From positions 1-38,075 of the forward strand of contig JAFXWI010000072.1 in the NCBI GenBank assembly GCA_017542915.1: DNA of 38,075 nucleotides, in the 5' to 3' direction. Below the pieces are notes generated by a model. It saw only the letters and a program-made list of their open reading frames with translations, made no database searches and was not told where the DNA came from. Position numbers and translations under genes: made by a program. This document shows, one piece after another, positions 16,032 through 27,354 of the stretch (its first letter is position 1; every line of letters begins with the position of its first letter). This stretch comes from Paludibacteraceae bacterium (GTDB lineage Bacteria > Bacteroidota > Bacteroidia > Bacteroidales > Paludibacteraceae).

Positions 16032-17489
16032 ATGATAGATATTACGCACATACGACCATTATTTCTTTACCTCATAGGGCTATTGCTGATGTCCTGTGGA
16101 GGAAAGGGTGGTACGGAGGAAGCACTGCTCGAGGAGCTAGACAGGTGTATAGAGGAGCGCGCTGCCTATTATGCTCCGCGTGAGCATCAGGTAGATTCGT
16201 TGCAGGCATTGCTTGCCGAGCCGTGCTCAGCCAACGAGCGCTTCGAACTGTATGGCAGGCTGGTAGAGACCTATCGTTCTTATAACCTCGATTCGCAGCT
16301 GTATTACACGGAACAGCGTATGCTCCTTGCCCAGACTCCCTTTGAGAAACAGGTCTCGCTACTCAATTATGCGGAGGTGCTGATGCGTAGCGGTATGTAC
16401 CATGAAACGATACTCTATATGGATTCCGCCATGCAGCAACCCTTGAATCCGGTGTTGGATCCTTATTTCAGCCATTTGCACCGCACGTTATACGGATTGA
16501 TGGAGGATTTTGCGATAACCGAGCGTGAGCGTCAGACTTATTCTGCCATCACCCAACATTGCCGTGAGCAGATCATGGCGGTGCACCCTGCCGGTTCGTT
16601 CCTGCACGAGTTGGTGCGCGCGGATTATCTGTACAAACAGCAGCTGTATGACAGTGCCTTGCATGTGTTGGAAGCCTACGAACAGGCGAATCGCGTGGAA
16701 GGGCAGTACGAAGAGCCGGTCTTTGCTGTCACTCGTGCGCAGATATATAGGGCAATCGACAACAGAGAAAAGGCGAAGCATTATCTGGCTATATCCGCAA
16801 TAGCGGACTTGCGTAACTCCATCCGCGAGTATATCGCATTGCGCGAATTGGCGGTGTTACTATACGAAGAAGGGGATATAGACCGCGCTTTCCATTATAT
16901 GCAATGCGCGGCACAAGACGCCATGTCCGGTTGCGCACGTGTGCGTTCCATTGAAACGAGTATTCTTTATCCGGTGGTGGAAGATGCGCATCTTAAACTG
17001 ATGCAAAAGCGGCAGTATTGGATGATAGCTATGATAGTCAGCGTGTTGGTTATAGCAGCCATGCTCATCATCTTCCTTGCCTATAGAAACCACCAGCACC
17101 GTCGGTTGGCACTACTCAACAGCCGCCTGGCGCTGAGTAACGAAGCGTTGCGTCAGAGTAACCGCATCAAGACGGTCTATATCGGACGGTATATGAAGAT
17201 GACCACACTCTCGGATTTTGACGATGCGTTCCTGGAACTGTTCCCGGATTTTGTGACGCAGGTCAAGGACTTGTTGGTACCTGAAGCCGAACTGCGCATC
17301 AAACCTAAAGAGCGGTTGAATACCGATTTGCGTGTATTAGCGCTCATTCATCTGGGTATCACAGACAGCCGTCAGATAGCGGATTTCTTGCGTTACTCTC
17401 TCTCTACAATTTATAATTCACGTACACGTATGCGTAATTGGGCGAAGGGTGACAGGGATGAATTTGAACAAAAATTAGCCGCTTTGTAA
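16032..17489 (+). CDS. TPR / single-TM / helix-turn-helix regulator (DUF6377-like) of the dextran locus
   Basis: This is a 485-residue membrane regulator. Residues 1-22 form a signal sequence ending in LMSC, which could be lipidated. About 25-325 is all-helical with TPR-like repeats (YGRLVETYRSYNLDSQLYYT, YLYKQQLYDSALHVLEAY, LAVLLYEEGDIDRAFHYM) and should lie in the periplasm. One membrane helix spans about 329-351, then a coiled segment, and a C-terminal domain with an ITDSRQIADFLRYSLSTIYN helix-turn-helix at about 443-471 that should contact DNA in the cytoplasm. The order matches proteins annotated DUF6377 in Bacteroidetes. It directly precedes the second SusC in the same direction and probably senses an alpha-glucan product and controls that locus. 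Its ligand is unknown. Confidence 0.82.
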   Translation: MIDITHIRPLFLYLIGLLLMSCGGKGGTEEALLEELDRCIEERAAYYAPREHQVDSLQALLAEPCSANERFELYGRLVETYRSYNLDSQLYYTEQRMLLAQTPFEKQVSLLNYAEVLMRSGMYHETILYMDSAMQQPLNPVLDPYFSHLHRTLYGLMEDFAITERERQTYSAITQHCREQIMAVHPAGSFLHELVRADYLYKQQLYDSALHVLEAYEQANRVEGQYEEPVFAVTRAQIYRAIDNREKAKHYLAISAIADLRNSIREYIALRELAVLLYEEGDIDRAFHYMQCAAQDAMSGCARVRSIETSILYPVVEDAHLKLMQKRQYWMIAMIVSVLVIAAMLIIFLAYRNHQHRRLALLNSRLALSNEALRQSNRIKTVYIGRYMKMTTLSDFDDAFLELFPDFVTQVKDLLVPEAELRIKPKERLNTDLRVLALIHLGITDSRQIADFLRYSLSTIYNSRTRMRNWAKGDRDEFEQKLAAL

Positions 17490-17498
17490 TTAAATTGC

Positions 17499-17588
17499 AC
17501 TACTTTTTTATACTACCTAATAAAAATGCATATTATTGAATTTCAGTAATATGCATTTTTTATGTGGCTTGTAAGTACTACTTTTTTA
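17499..17588. promoter_or_regulatory. Pair of identical 12-bp direct repeats upstream of the second SusC, candidate regulator sites
   Basis: ACTACTTTTTTA occurs at 17499-17510 and again at 17577-17588, with starts 78 bp apart (66 bp between the copies). The second copy ends 10 bp before the -33 element of the SusC promoter. The pair flanks the hairpin at 17522-17560. It is a plausible binding site for the regulator encoded just upstream. Confidence 0.55.
17522..17560 (+). terminator. Terminator-like hairpin after the regulator gene
   Basis: AAAAATGCATATTA (17522-17535) and TAATATGCATTTTT (17547-17560) are perfect 14-bp inverted arms with an 11-base loop and a trailing T-run. It lies 33 bp after the regulator stop, so it probably ends that transcript and leaves SusC under its own promoter. 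Confidence 0.75.
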
Positions 17589-17598
17589 GATATGCCTG

Positions 17599-17629
17599 TT
17601 GCGTACTTGCATGAAAAGTCGTAACTTTG
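17599..17629 (+). promoter_or_regulatory. Promoter of the dextran SusCD operon
   Basis: TTG at 17599-17601 and TAACTTTG at 17622-17629 are 20 bp apart. The ATG at 17661 lies 31 bp downstream. No other promoter is visible before the GH97 gene, so it likely drives 17661 to at least 27309. Confidence 0.7.
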
Positions 17630-17660
17630 CAGCGCAAAATAAATTTTGTCTAACCCTAAA

Positions 17661-20648
17661 ATGTTCAGTATTGTGAAAAAACTCTTTACTCCATTTTTGA
17701 TTGCAATTATTGCCCTATTGGTTGCAGCGCTCCCTTTGAGTGCGCAGGTGACGGGTGTGATTGTGGATGAAAAAGGAGAACCGATTATCGGTGCCAGTAT
17801 TCTGGAGAAAGGTACGTCCAACGGTACCATTACCGATTTTGACGGTAATTTCACGTTGGAAGTAGCTGAAGGCGCTACGCTGGAGATCAGTTATATAGGC
17901 TATGCCTCGCAATCTCTACCTGCCAAGGCTAACATGAATATTGTCCTCAAAGAGGACACGGAGGTGCTTGAAGAAGTGGTGGTAGTTGGTTACGGTGTAC
18001 AGAAGAAAAGCGACTTGACCGGTTCTATTTCCCAAGTGAGTGACAAAGACCTGCAGAAGACACCGGCGCCATCTATCGGAGCGGCGCTGGAAGGACGTGC
18101 TGCGGGTCTGCAGGTTACTGGATCCGGTGCCCCGGGTAGCAATGTAAGTCTCAACATTCGTGGTATAGGTAGTATCAATAACTCCCAACCGCTGATAGTC
18201 ATTGATGGTGTACCCACCGATGTGCCTCTGAATATGATCAATATGGACGATGTAGCGAGTATAGATGTACTTAAAGATGCTTCCGCTACTGCTATATATG
18301 GATCGCGCGGCGCGTATGGAGTGGTGATCATTACCACCAAGAAAGGGGAGAACGAGAAAGGGCATATCTCTCTCAAAGCCTCCTTCGGTTTTGACCAGAT
18401 CCAGCGCACGTTGCCTTTGCTCAACGCTTCGCAGTTCGCCTCGCTTCATAACGAGATGATGGCGGCAGCCGGTCAACCCCAATACACGGCGTACGCGGAT
18501 CCGACTCAGTTGGGTCATGGTACGGACTGGATGTCCGAGTTGTGGCAGTTTGCTCCGACGCAGAACTACAGCCTCAGTTATTCGGGCGGTACGCAGAAGT
18601 CCAATTTCTATGTGTCCGGTGCGTACTTTGACCAGAAAGGTATCATCAAGACCTCTGCCTATAAGCGTATTACGCTCCAATTCAACCACGACACGCAGTT
18701 ACTCAACTGGCTTCGTTTCGGACACAAACTCTCCATGAACCATGATATCAAGTCTTCCGGTGAGTACAATATACAAAATACCATGCGCGCTTTACCTACG
18801 CAGGCGATAAAGAATGAAGACGGTTCCTGGGCAGGACCGGAAGGACTGGCAATGTACGTAGGTGACATCACGAACCCGATCGGTAAGATGAAGGAGAACA
18901 CCAGTGTGACCAAGGGTTACAACCTGTTGGGTAATATCTACGCGGAGATAAAGCCATTGGATTGGCTTATCTTCAAAACTACATTCGGTATGCAGGTCAT
19001 GTATTGGGATACGGAAGGCTGGTCACCGGCATATGACTGGAAGCCTATCGCTCAACCGGAGAGTCAGGTGAGTCATTCGTTTGACAAGAGTATCACCTGG
19101 CTTTGGGACAATACGTTGTCTTTCGTCAAGACCTTCAAAGAGAAACATGCTTTCACGGCGATGATCGGTTCGTCTATGCAGGCGAATAACTACGAGTATA
19201 TGAGCGGAGCGGTGCAGGGCTTCATCTCCGAAGAGGCGCGCCAGCTCAGTAACGGTCTGCTGCAACCAACCTTGGGCGGTAACAAGTCCGATTGGTCGCT
19301 GCTCTCATTCATGAGTCGTGTCACTTACGGTTACGACAACCGTTATCTGATCACCGCTACCTTCCGAGCAGATGGATCATCTCGTTTCTCCAAAAAGAAT
19401 AGATGGGGATATTTCCCTTCTGTAGCCATTGCGTGGCGTATGAGCGAGGAGCATTGGTTTAAGAAGACCTTCTGGCTCACGGATTTCAAACTGCGTGCCG
19501 GATACGGTTTGACGGGTAACCAGGCTTCGGTAGGCAATTACGCCTATGCGTCCCAGTTGCAGACGGTGCAGTACGTGTTCGGCGGCAAGCAGGCACCCGG
19601 TCTGGCACCTTGGGTACTGCCTAACCCCAACGTTCGTTGGGAGACTGTGGAGCAGTACAACGTCGGTATGGATCTGGCGCTCTTCGACCAGCGATTACAT
19701 GCTACCATCGACGGTTATATCAAGAATACGAATGACATGCTCGTGCCGATGTCGGTACCTATCAGCAGCGGTTATTCGGACGAGGCGGTGCCGAGCATCA
19801 ATGCCGGACGTATGCGGAACATGGGTATTGAGGTCAGCCTCAACAGCATGAATATCAAGAAGACCAATTTCACATGGACGACCACTGTCAATTTTGCATA
19901 TAACCACAACCGTATCCTTTCGCTCAATGGCGATGTACCGATGTATTTCGACTGCAATATCCACGCGGTCGGTCATCCGGTAGCGGCTTTCTACGGTTAT
20001 GTGACGGACGGTATCTTCCAATCGCAGGAGGAAGTCGATGCGCATGCTATCCAGACCATCGGCAGTGACAAGTACACTTCCACCCAGCCCGGTGACATCC
20101 GCTTCAAGGACCTCAATAATGACGGTGTCATCAACGAGGAGGACCGCACTTACCTCGGTTCACCGACTCCTTCGTGGACCTTCTCCATGAACAACCGCTT
20201 TGAGTTCTACGGCGTGGATGTAGAGATTTATCTCCAGGGAGCGGCAGGCAATAAGATCTATAACGGCAACCGTGCGACGCTGGAAGCGATGTCGGTAGCG
20301 CAGAACCAGATGGCGACGGTGTTGGACCGTTGGCGTCCGGACTGCCCTTCGACCACGATGCCTCGTGCCGTGTTCTCTGATCCGAACAAGAACAACCGCA
20401 CCAGCGACCGTTTCCTGGAACCGGGTGACTACCTGCGTTTGAAGAGCATCACGGTGGGTTATACGCTGCCCAAACATCTGACGCAGAAAGCGAAGATGGA
20501 TGAGGTGCGTTTCTCCGTCTCCGGACAGAACCTGTATACGATCACGCGTTATACGGGTCTCGATCCCGAGGTGGGTGGAAGCGGTATAGACGGCAATGTC
20601 TATCCCCTCACGCGTAATTTTACATTCGGATTGAATATCATGTTCTAA
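17661..20648 (+). CDS. SusC/RagA-family TonB-dependent transporter of the dextran locus
   Basis: This 995-residue outer-membrane importer starts at ATG 17661. A TTG 15 bp upstream is in frame but would only lengthen the signal peptide. Signal peptide about 1-28 (LPLSAQ), carboxypeptidase-regulatory-like domain about 30-98, TonB-box-like EEVVVVGY at 104-111, plug about 115-230 (VIDGVPT, AIYGSRGAYGVVIITTKKG), then the barrel ending in NIMF. Its partner SusD starts 16 bp after the stop. The enzymes downstream (GH66, GH97) indicate alpha-1,6-glucan oligosaccharides as cargo. The segment GEPIIGASILEKGTSNGTI and the following 25 residues nearly copy the SusC at 5736, with a shared 20-base nucleotide run in that part. 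Confidence 0.95.
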   Translation: MFSIVKKLFTPFLIAIIALLVAALPLSAQVTGVIVDEKGEPIIGASILEKGTSNGTITDFDGNFTLEVAEGATLEISYIGYASQSLPAKANMNIVLKEDTEVLEEVVVVGYGVQKKSDLTGSISQVSDKDLQKTPAPSIGAALEGRAAGLQVTGSGAPGSNVSLNIRGIGSINNSQPLIVIDGVPTDVPLNMINMDDVASIDVLKDASATAIYGSRGAYGVVIITTKKGENEKGHISLKASFGFDQIQRTLPLLNASQFASLHNEMMAAAGQPQYTAYADPTQLGHGTDWMSELWQFAPTQNYSLSYSGGTQKSNFYVSGAYFDQKGIIKTSAYKRITLQFNHDTQLLNWLRFGHKLSMNHDIKSSGEYNIQNTMRALPTQAIKNEDGSWAGPEGLAMYVGDITNPIGKMKENTSVTKGYNLLGNIYAEIKPLDWLIFKTTFGMQVMYWDTEGWSPAYDWKPIAQPESQVSHSFDKSITWLWDNTLSFVKTFKEKHAFTAMIGSSMQANNYEYMSGAVQGFISEEARQLSNGLLQPTLGGNKSDWSLLSFMSRVTYGYDNRYLITATFRADGSSRFSKKNRWGYFPSVAIAWRMSEEHWFKKTFWLTDFKLRAGYGLTGNQASVGNYAYASQLQTVQYVFGGKQAPGLAPWVLPNPNVRWETVEQYNVGMDLALFDQRLHATIDGYIKNTNDMLVPMSVPISSGYSDEAVPSINAGRMRNMGIEVSLNSMNIKKTNFTWTTTVNFAYNHNRILSLNGDVPMYFDCNIHAVGHPVAAFYGYVTDGIFQSQEEVDAHAIQTIGSDKYTSTQPGDIRFKDLNNDGVINEEDRTYLGSPTPSWTFSMNNRFEFYGVDVEIYLQGAAGNKIYNGNRATLEAMSVAQNQMATVLDRWRPDCPSTTMPRAVFSDPNKNNRTSDRFLEPGDYLRLKSITVGYTLPKHLTQKAKMDEVRFSVSGQNLYTITRYTGLDPEVGGSGIDGNVYPLTRNFTFGLNIMF

Positions 20649-20664
20649 AGCAGGAGGAAAAGCT

Positions 20665-22212
20665 ATGAATAAATATATATCTAACAGTTTGAAAAGCGGT
20701 CTAACAGCGAAGCGGTCTGTCAGTGTCAACGGTCTGTCAGCCATGCTCATGGCGGTCGTGATGCTTTGCATCACATCTTGTAATTTCTTGGAGCGCAAGC
20801 CTTGGGACTCGGTTGATACGACTAACGGGTTTCAAACCGAAGCGGACGCTATCGCTGCGGTAAATGCGTGTTATCAGCCTCTTCAGTGGCCGAAACTATA
20901 CAACATGCGCATCTGGACGCTGGATATCATTGCCGGCGAGAGTGTGGTAGGCGCCGGTGGTGGTACGGACGGACTGGAGACGGTGGAGATGGCGAATTTC
21001 ATTGCTACCTCGGATAATTTCGCAGCCCTTGACCTCTGGCGCGGACCTGCCCCGGGTATATTACGTTGTAATTTCGTGCTGGCAAACGTGCCGCAGATGA
21101 ATATCGACAACGATATCAAGGCGCGTCTATTGGGGGAAGCACATTTCCTGCGTGCGCATTACTACTTTATATTAGTGCGCTTGTTCGGCGGTGTACCGAT
21201 GCCTACGGAGCCTCTGTCGGCAGATAGCCAGCTCAAGATGCGCCGTGCCTCGGTCAGTGAGATCTATGCCCTCATCACCCAGGACCTGAAGCAGGCGATC
21301 TCGCTACTCCCGCAACGCAGCAAGTACGGTAGCAAGGATATCGGTCGTGCTACGCAAGAGGCGGCGATGGCGGAGTTGGCACGCGTCTATATGACCTATG
21401 AACCGAATACGACCAAGTATGCCGAGGTGGTGCGCTTATGCGAAGAGATAGGTAAGATGGGTTACCAACTGGCGCCTAACTATGCGGATAACTATAACCC
21501 TGCCAAGCAGAACGGGGTGGAGTCCATCTTCGAGGTGCAGTACTACGGCAAGACCAATCAGGATTTCTGGTCGAATGAGAACCAGGCGTCGTGGATCAGC
21601 ACCTATCAGGGTCCGCGTAACTCGGGTATGGCAGCCGGTTGCTACGGTTGGAACCAGCCTACGCCGGAGTTCGTCAGCCAGTACGAACCGGGTGACTTAC
21701 GTAAGGACAAGACCCTCTTCTACACCGGTTGTCCGACTTTCGACGGCTATACCTACAGCGGCACATGGTCCACGACGGGCTATAACGTCCGTAAGTTTCT
21801 GCTGACCAAGGCGCAGTCGCCGGACTATAACACGAGTAACCAGAACTGGATCGTCACCCGTTACGCGGATGTGCTGCTTATGAAGGCCGAGGCACTCAAC
21901 GAGTTAGGCCGTACCAAAGAGGCGGAGGAGCCGCTCTACCAAGTGCGCAAGCGTGCCGGACTGACCAGTCGTGCGCAGATAGAAGGACTGACGCAGCTCC
22001 AGATGCGGGAGAAGATCATCCATGAGCGCCGTATCGAATTGGCGTTTGAGGGACACCGGTGGTTCGATATGCTCCGCTATCCGGACAATTACGCCCTCAC
22101 GTTCCTGCACTCCATCGGCAAGACGGCTGCCACGACCAAGCATCTGCTGTTCCCTATTCCGATGCAGGAGATAGAAGCAAATGAGTTATTAACGCAAAAC
22201 CCCGGATGGTAA
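20665..22212 (+). CDS. SusD/RagB-family glycan-binding lipoprotein of the dextran locus
   Basis: This 515-residue partner of the preceding SusC has an unusually long N-terminal region before the hydrophobic core; the lipobox ITSC puts the lipidated cysteine at residue 39. An internal start at Met27 or Met29 would give a more usual signal peptide. SusD features include the DIIAGES segment, the RYADVLLMKAEALNELGR helix at about 399-416, ERRIELAFEGHRWFDMLRY near 455, and the LLFPIPMQEIEANELLTQNPGW ending. Its stop overlaps the start of the SusE/F-like gene. It probably binds dextran oligosaccharides; this is inferred from neighbours. Confidence 0.94.
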   Translation: MNKYISNSLKSGLTAKRSVSVNGLSAMLMAVVMLCITSCNFLERKPWDSVDTTNGFQTEADAIAAVNACYQPLQWPKLYNMRIWTLDIIAGESVVGAGGGTDGLETVEMANFIATSDNFAALDLWRGPAPGILRCNFVLANVPQMNIDNDIKARLLGEAHFLRAHYYFILVRLFGGVPMPTEPLSADSQLKMRRASVSEIYALITQDLKQAISLLPQRSKYGSKDIGRATQEAAMAELARVYMTYEPNTTKYAEVVRLCEEIGKMGYQLAPNYADNYNPAKQNGVESIFEVQYYGKTNQDFWSNENQASWISTYQGPRNSGMAAGCYGWNQPTPEFVSQYEPGDLRKDKTLFYTGCPTFDGYTYSGTWSTTGYNVRKFLLTKAQSPDYNTSNQNWIVTRYADVLLMKAEALNELGRTKEAEEPLYQVRKRAGLTSRAQIEGLTQLQMREKIIHERRIELAFEGHRWFDMLRYPDNYALTFLHSIGKTAATTKHLLFPIPMQEIEANELLTQNPGW

Positions 22213-23342
22213 TGAAAATCTTAAATCTCAAATATCAAATTTCAAATATAGTGCTTGTGGCACTATGCGCGCTTCTCTTCTCGTCCTGTGAGAAGAAAGA
22301 CGCGGCGGCGGAGGAATTACCGCTGACCTTGACGCTCTCCACGGACTCGGTATATTGCCTGCCGGTCTATAAGGACCTGCCTGCACTCGAAATGGCGTGG
22401 ACGGCGGGTTCTAATCACGGAACGGGTTCGGCTATCAGTTATATCCTCGAGATGGACAAAGAGGGTAATAACTTCGCCGGTGGTCTCCAATGGAAGATAG
22501 GTCGTACGGCGGATCGTACGATGGTGTTCGGTCACAAGCAACTGGCGGATACTTTGGCACTTACGTTCCCTACCGACCCCGAAGATGCGTACCAGACCTT
22601 CGAATGGCGAGTACGCGCCAAAGTAATGCAGACCGGCGAAGAACAGGTGTCTCCGGTGGTGAAGGTGAAGATAGCATGGAACGTGACCATGTTAACCGCT
22701 CTCTATCTGGTCGGTGACGCTACGCCTAACGGATGGAGTCTTGACCGCGCCACACCGATGGTGATCGACATGACGCAGTTCAGTCGTTTCTATTGGACCG
22801 GCAAACTGAACAAAGGTGAGTTCAAACTGCTCCTTGCGGACTCCACATGGTTGCCGTGCTATGTAAGCGACCTCACAGACGCGACCAAGATGGTTTATCG
22901 CCCGACGGAAGAGTCCTACTCGGACAATAAATGGCTCATTGACAAGGGCGGTAACTACCGTATCGAGGCCGATGTAAAAGCCCTGACGATCTCTGTCACC
23001 TACCTCGGAGGCGAGGTGTACAACCATATGTACATGATCGGTGACGCTACGCCGGGCGGCTGGAGTTGGGATAACATCACGGAGATGCAGCATCCCGAGA
23101 CCAATATCTTCACATGGGAGGGTAACCTGAGCGCCGGACAGATCAAGTTCCCCACGGAGCTCAAGTCCGACTGGTCGGGTGAGATGCTCTATGCCCCGAC
23201 GCCGGACTGCGCACCGACGACCAACGGTACGTTCGAAGCACGCGTCGGCGGAGCCGATAACAAATGGCTGATCTCCAACCCCGGTGAGTACCAGATACGA
23301 ATCAACATTAATGACACGACTATATCATTTGTTAAATTATGA
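22212..23342 (+). CDS. SusE/SusF-like surface glycan-binding lipoprotein with two binding modules
   Basis: This 376-residue lipoprotein starts at ATG 22212, which overlaps the SusD stop as TAATG (another ATG lies at 22206). Lipobox SSC places the lipid on Cys26. Residues about 35-158 form the SusE-type Ig-like domain. Two SusE/F-type starch-binding modules follow, beginning near 161 (LYLVGDATPNGWSLD) and 270 (MYMIGDATPGGWSWD). It probably holds dextran at the surface for the dextranase and SusCD. The first 13 codons are AT-rich repeat-like sequence (AAATCTCAAATATCAAATTT) matching a spacer at 3589-3615 on the opposite strand, so a mobile-looking repeat seems to have become part of the signal peptide. 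Confidence 0.88.
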   Translation: MKILNLKYQISNIVLVALCALLFSSCEKKDAAAEELPLTLTLSTDSVYCLPVYKDLPALEMAWTAGSNHGTGSAISYILEMDKEGNNFAGGLQWKIGRTADRTMVFGHKQLADTLALTFPTDPEDAYQTFEWRVRAKVMQTGEEQVSPVVKVKIAWNVTMLTALYLVGDATPNGWSLDRATPMVIDMTQFSRFYWTGKLNKGEFKLLLADSTWLPCYVSDLTDATKMVYRPTEESYSDNKWLIDKGGNYRIEADVKALTISVTYLGGEVYNHMYMIGDATPGGWSWDNITEMQHPETNIFTWEGNLSAGQIKFPTELKSDWSGEMLYAPTPDCAPTTNGTFEARVGGADNKWLISNPGEYQIRININDTTISFVKL

Positions 23343-25120
23343 AAAGGATGTCTCTGATCTATATTCTGTTTGCTGCGCTCGTGATCAGTTCCTGCAACAT
23401 CATCGAGCCGGACAATGACCCCGTCACCTATGGCGAGAGTTATATCCCGAATCTGCTTTCGACGGATAAGGCGGCGTACAAGCCCGGTGAGAAAGTCACT
23501 CTCTCGCTCAACAGCATGCCCGAAGGATCGGTCACGGTGCGTTATACCCATCTGGGCAAGATCCTCAAGCAGGAGCCGCTCTCTTCGTCCCGCTGGACAT
23601 GGCAACCGCCTGCAGAGGATTTTCAGGGCTATATGGTGGAACTGCATAAGAATGTCAACGGACGCGATGAGGTGATCTCGTCTGTCGGTATAGACGTGTC
23701 GTCTGAGCCGAGCCGCTTCCCGCGTAACGGTTTCCTCTCGACCTACGGCAAGATGTCCGCATCCGATATCGCCAACGTGCTTAATGATCTCAACCGCTAT
23801 CATATCAACTATGTGCAGTTCCAGGACTGGCATTGGAAGCACCATCATCCGCTGGCAGGTTCAGCTACCCAGCCGATGGACGTATGGACGGATATTATCT
23901 CCCGTAACTGCTACCGCTCGACGGTACAGGGTTACATTGACGGTGCGCACAAGCGCGGTATGGTGACGCTCTTCTATAATCTCGGTTACGGTTGTCTGGA
24001 GGACTATGCGACGGATGATGTCAACCCCGAATGGCTGATGTACACCGACAAGTTGCATACGCATGTGGACAACCACCCGCTGGGCTCGCCCTTTAAGAGT
24101 GCGATCTACCTGACCGATCTGCATAACGACGGTTGGCGCGATTATCTCCGTGCGCGGAACGATGAGGTCTATTCGGTCTTCAATTTTGACGGCTGGCAGA
24201 TCGACCAGTTAGGCGTGCGTCCGACGACCGTCTATGACTATAGCGGTAATGTCATCGACGTGCAGTCCGCTTTCGGATCGTTCATCGCTAATGAGAAAAC
24301 GGCTCAGCCGAACAAACGTATCGTCATGAACGCCGTCGGTCAGTACGGTCAGCAGGGACAGATCGCTTCTGCGCCTGTCGATTTCTGCTACACCGAGGTA
24401 TGGGAGCACAGCAATACGGACGGTTATGGTATTTTCTCCCGTATCATCACGGATAATGCGAACTGGTCCAACGGCAAGCAGACGGTCTTGGCGGCGTACC
24501 TCAATTACGATCTCGGTCTAAAAGGTCGCGGCTATTTCAATACGCCGGGTATCATCATGGCTACGGCTGCGGCTTCCGCATGGGGCGGTACGATCCTTCA
24601 GATGGGCGAGCATATGCTCTGCCATGAGTATTTCCCGGATGATAACCTCACGATGACCGGTGAACTGAAACGCGCCATGATACGTTATTACGATTTTGCG
24701 GTAGCGTATGAGAACCTCCTTCGCCCTGCTACGCCGGCTGGCGGCATCAACTCCGACTGGTACGGCGTGGACGTGACGAGCACCAGCGATTATGTATTCA
24801 ACCAATGGGGACCGAAAGCGAACCAGATCGCTACAATCGGACGTCATCTGGACGACTGCGATGTGATCCACCTGCTCTCGTACCGTAATGCGACGCACCT
24901 CGACTGGTGTGACTCGGACGGCGATCAGGCTCCGCAGAGCCTTATTAAAGAGATACCGGTCTCCTTTGCCGTTAGTGCCCAACCGAGCCGTGTATGGGTC
25001 GCTACACCGGATTATCAGCAGGGTGCTGCGCAGGAGGTAGCGTGGGAGTATGCAGGCGGTCAGTTGACCCTCACCGTTCCTGCCATCCAGTATTGGACTA
25101 TGATTGTTGTTGAAAAATAA
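23339..25120 (+). CDS. GH66 dextranase lipoprotein
   Basis: This 593-residue lipoprotein (lipobox ISSC, Cys19) should cut internal alpha-1,6 bonds of dextran. Residues about 35-120 are an Ig-like N-terminal domain. The (beta/alpha)8 domain follows, with the family segments FPRNGFLSTYG (127-137), NYVQFQDWHWKHHHPLAG (157-174), DGWQIDQLG with the likely nucleophile Asp289, and FCYTEVWE with the likely acid/base Glu353. A C-terminal beta domain starts near 505. The start overlaps the previous stop as ATGA. The order SusC-SusD-binding protein-GH66 resembles the B. thetaiotaomicron dextran locus around BT3087. Cyclodextran-forming members exist in GH66, but they carry an extra CBM35 insertion that is not evident here. 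Confidence 0.93.
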   Translation: MKRMSLIYILFAALVISSCNIIEPDNDPVTYGESYIPNLLSTDKAAYKPGEKVTLSLNSMPEGSVTVRYTHLGKILKQEPLSSSRWTWQPPAEDFQGYMVELHKNVNGRDEVISSVGIDVSSEPSRFPRNGFLSTYGKMSASDIANVLNDLNRYHINYVQFQDWHWKHHHPLAGSATQPMDVWTDIISRNCYRSTVQGYIDGAHKRGMVTLFYNLGYGCLEDYATDDVNPEWLMYTDKLHTHVDNHPLGSPFKSAIYLTDLHNDGWRDYLRARNDEVYSVFNFDGWQIDQLGVRPTTVYDYSGNVIDVQSAFGSFIANEKTAQPNKRIVMNAVGQYGQQGQIASAPVDFCYTEVWEHSNTDGYGIFSRIITDNANWSNGKQTVLAAYLNYDLGLKGRGYFNTPGIIMATAAASAWGGTILQMGEHMLCHEYFPDDNLTMTGELKRAMIRYYDFAVAYENLLRPATPAGGINSDWYGVDVTSTSDYVFNQWGPKANQIATIGRHLDDCDVIHLLSYRNATHLDWCDSDGDQAPQSLIKEIPVSFAVSAQPSRVWVATPDYQQGAAQEVAWEYAGGQLTLTVPAIQYWTMIVVEK

Positions 25121-25125
25121 TATAA

Positions 25126-27309
<2,184 letters not shown>

Positions 27310-27354
27310 AACTATAATTAACCCATTTTATTAACCATTAAAAAACATTGTATT

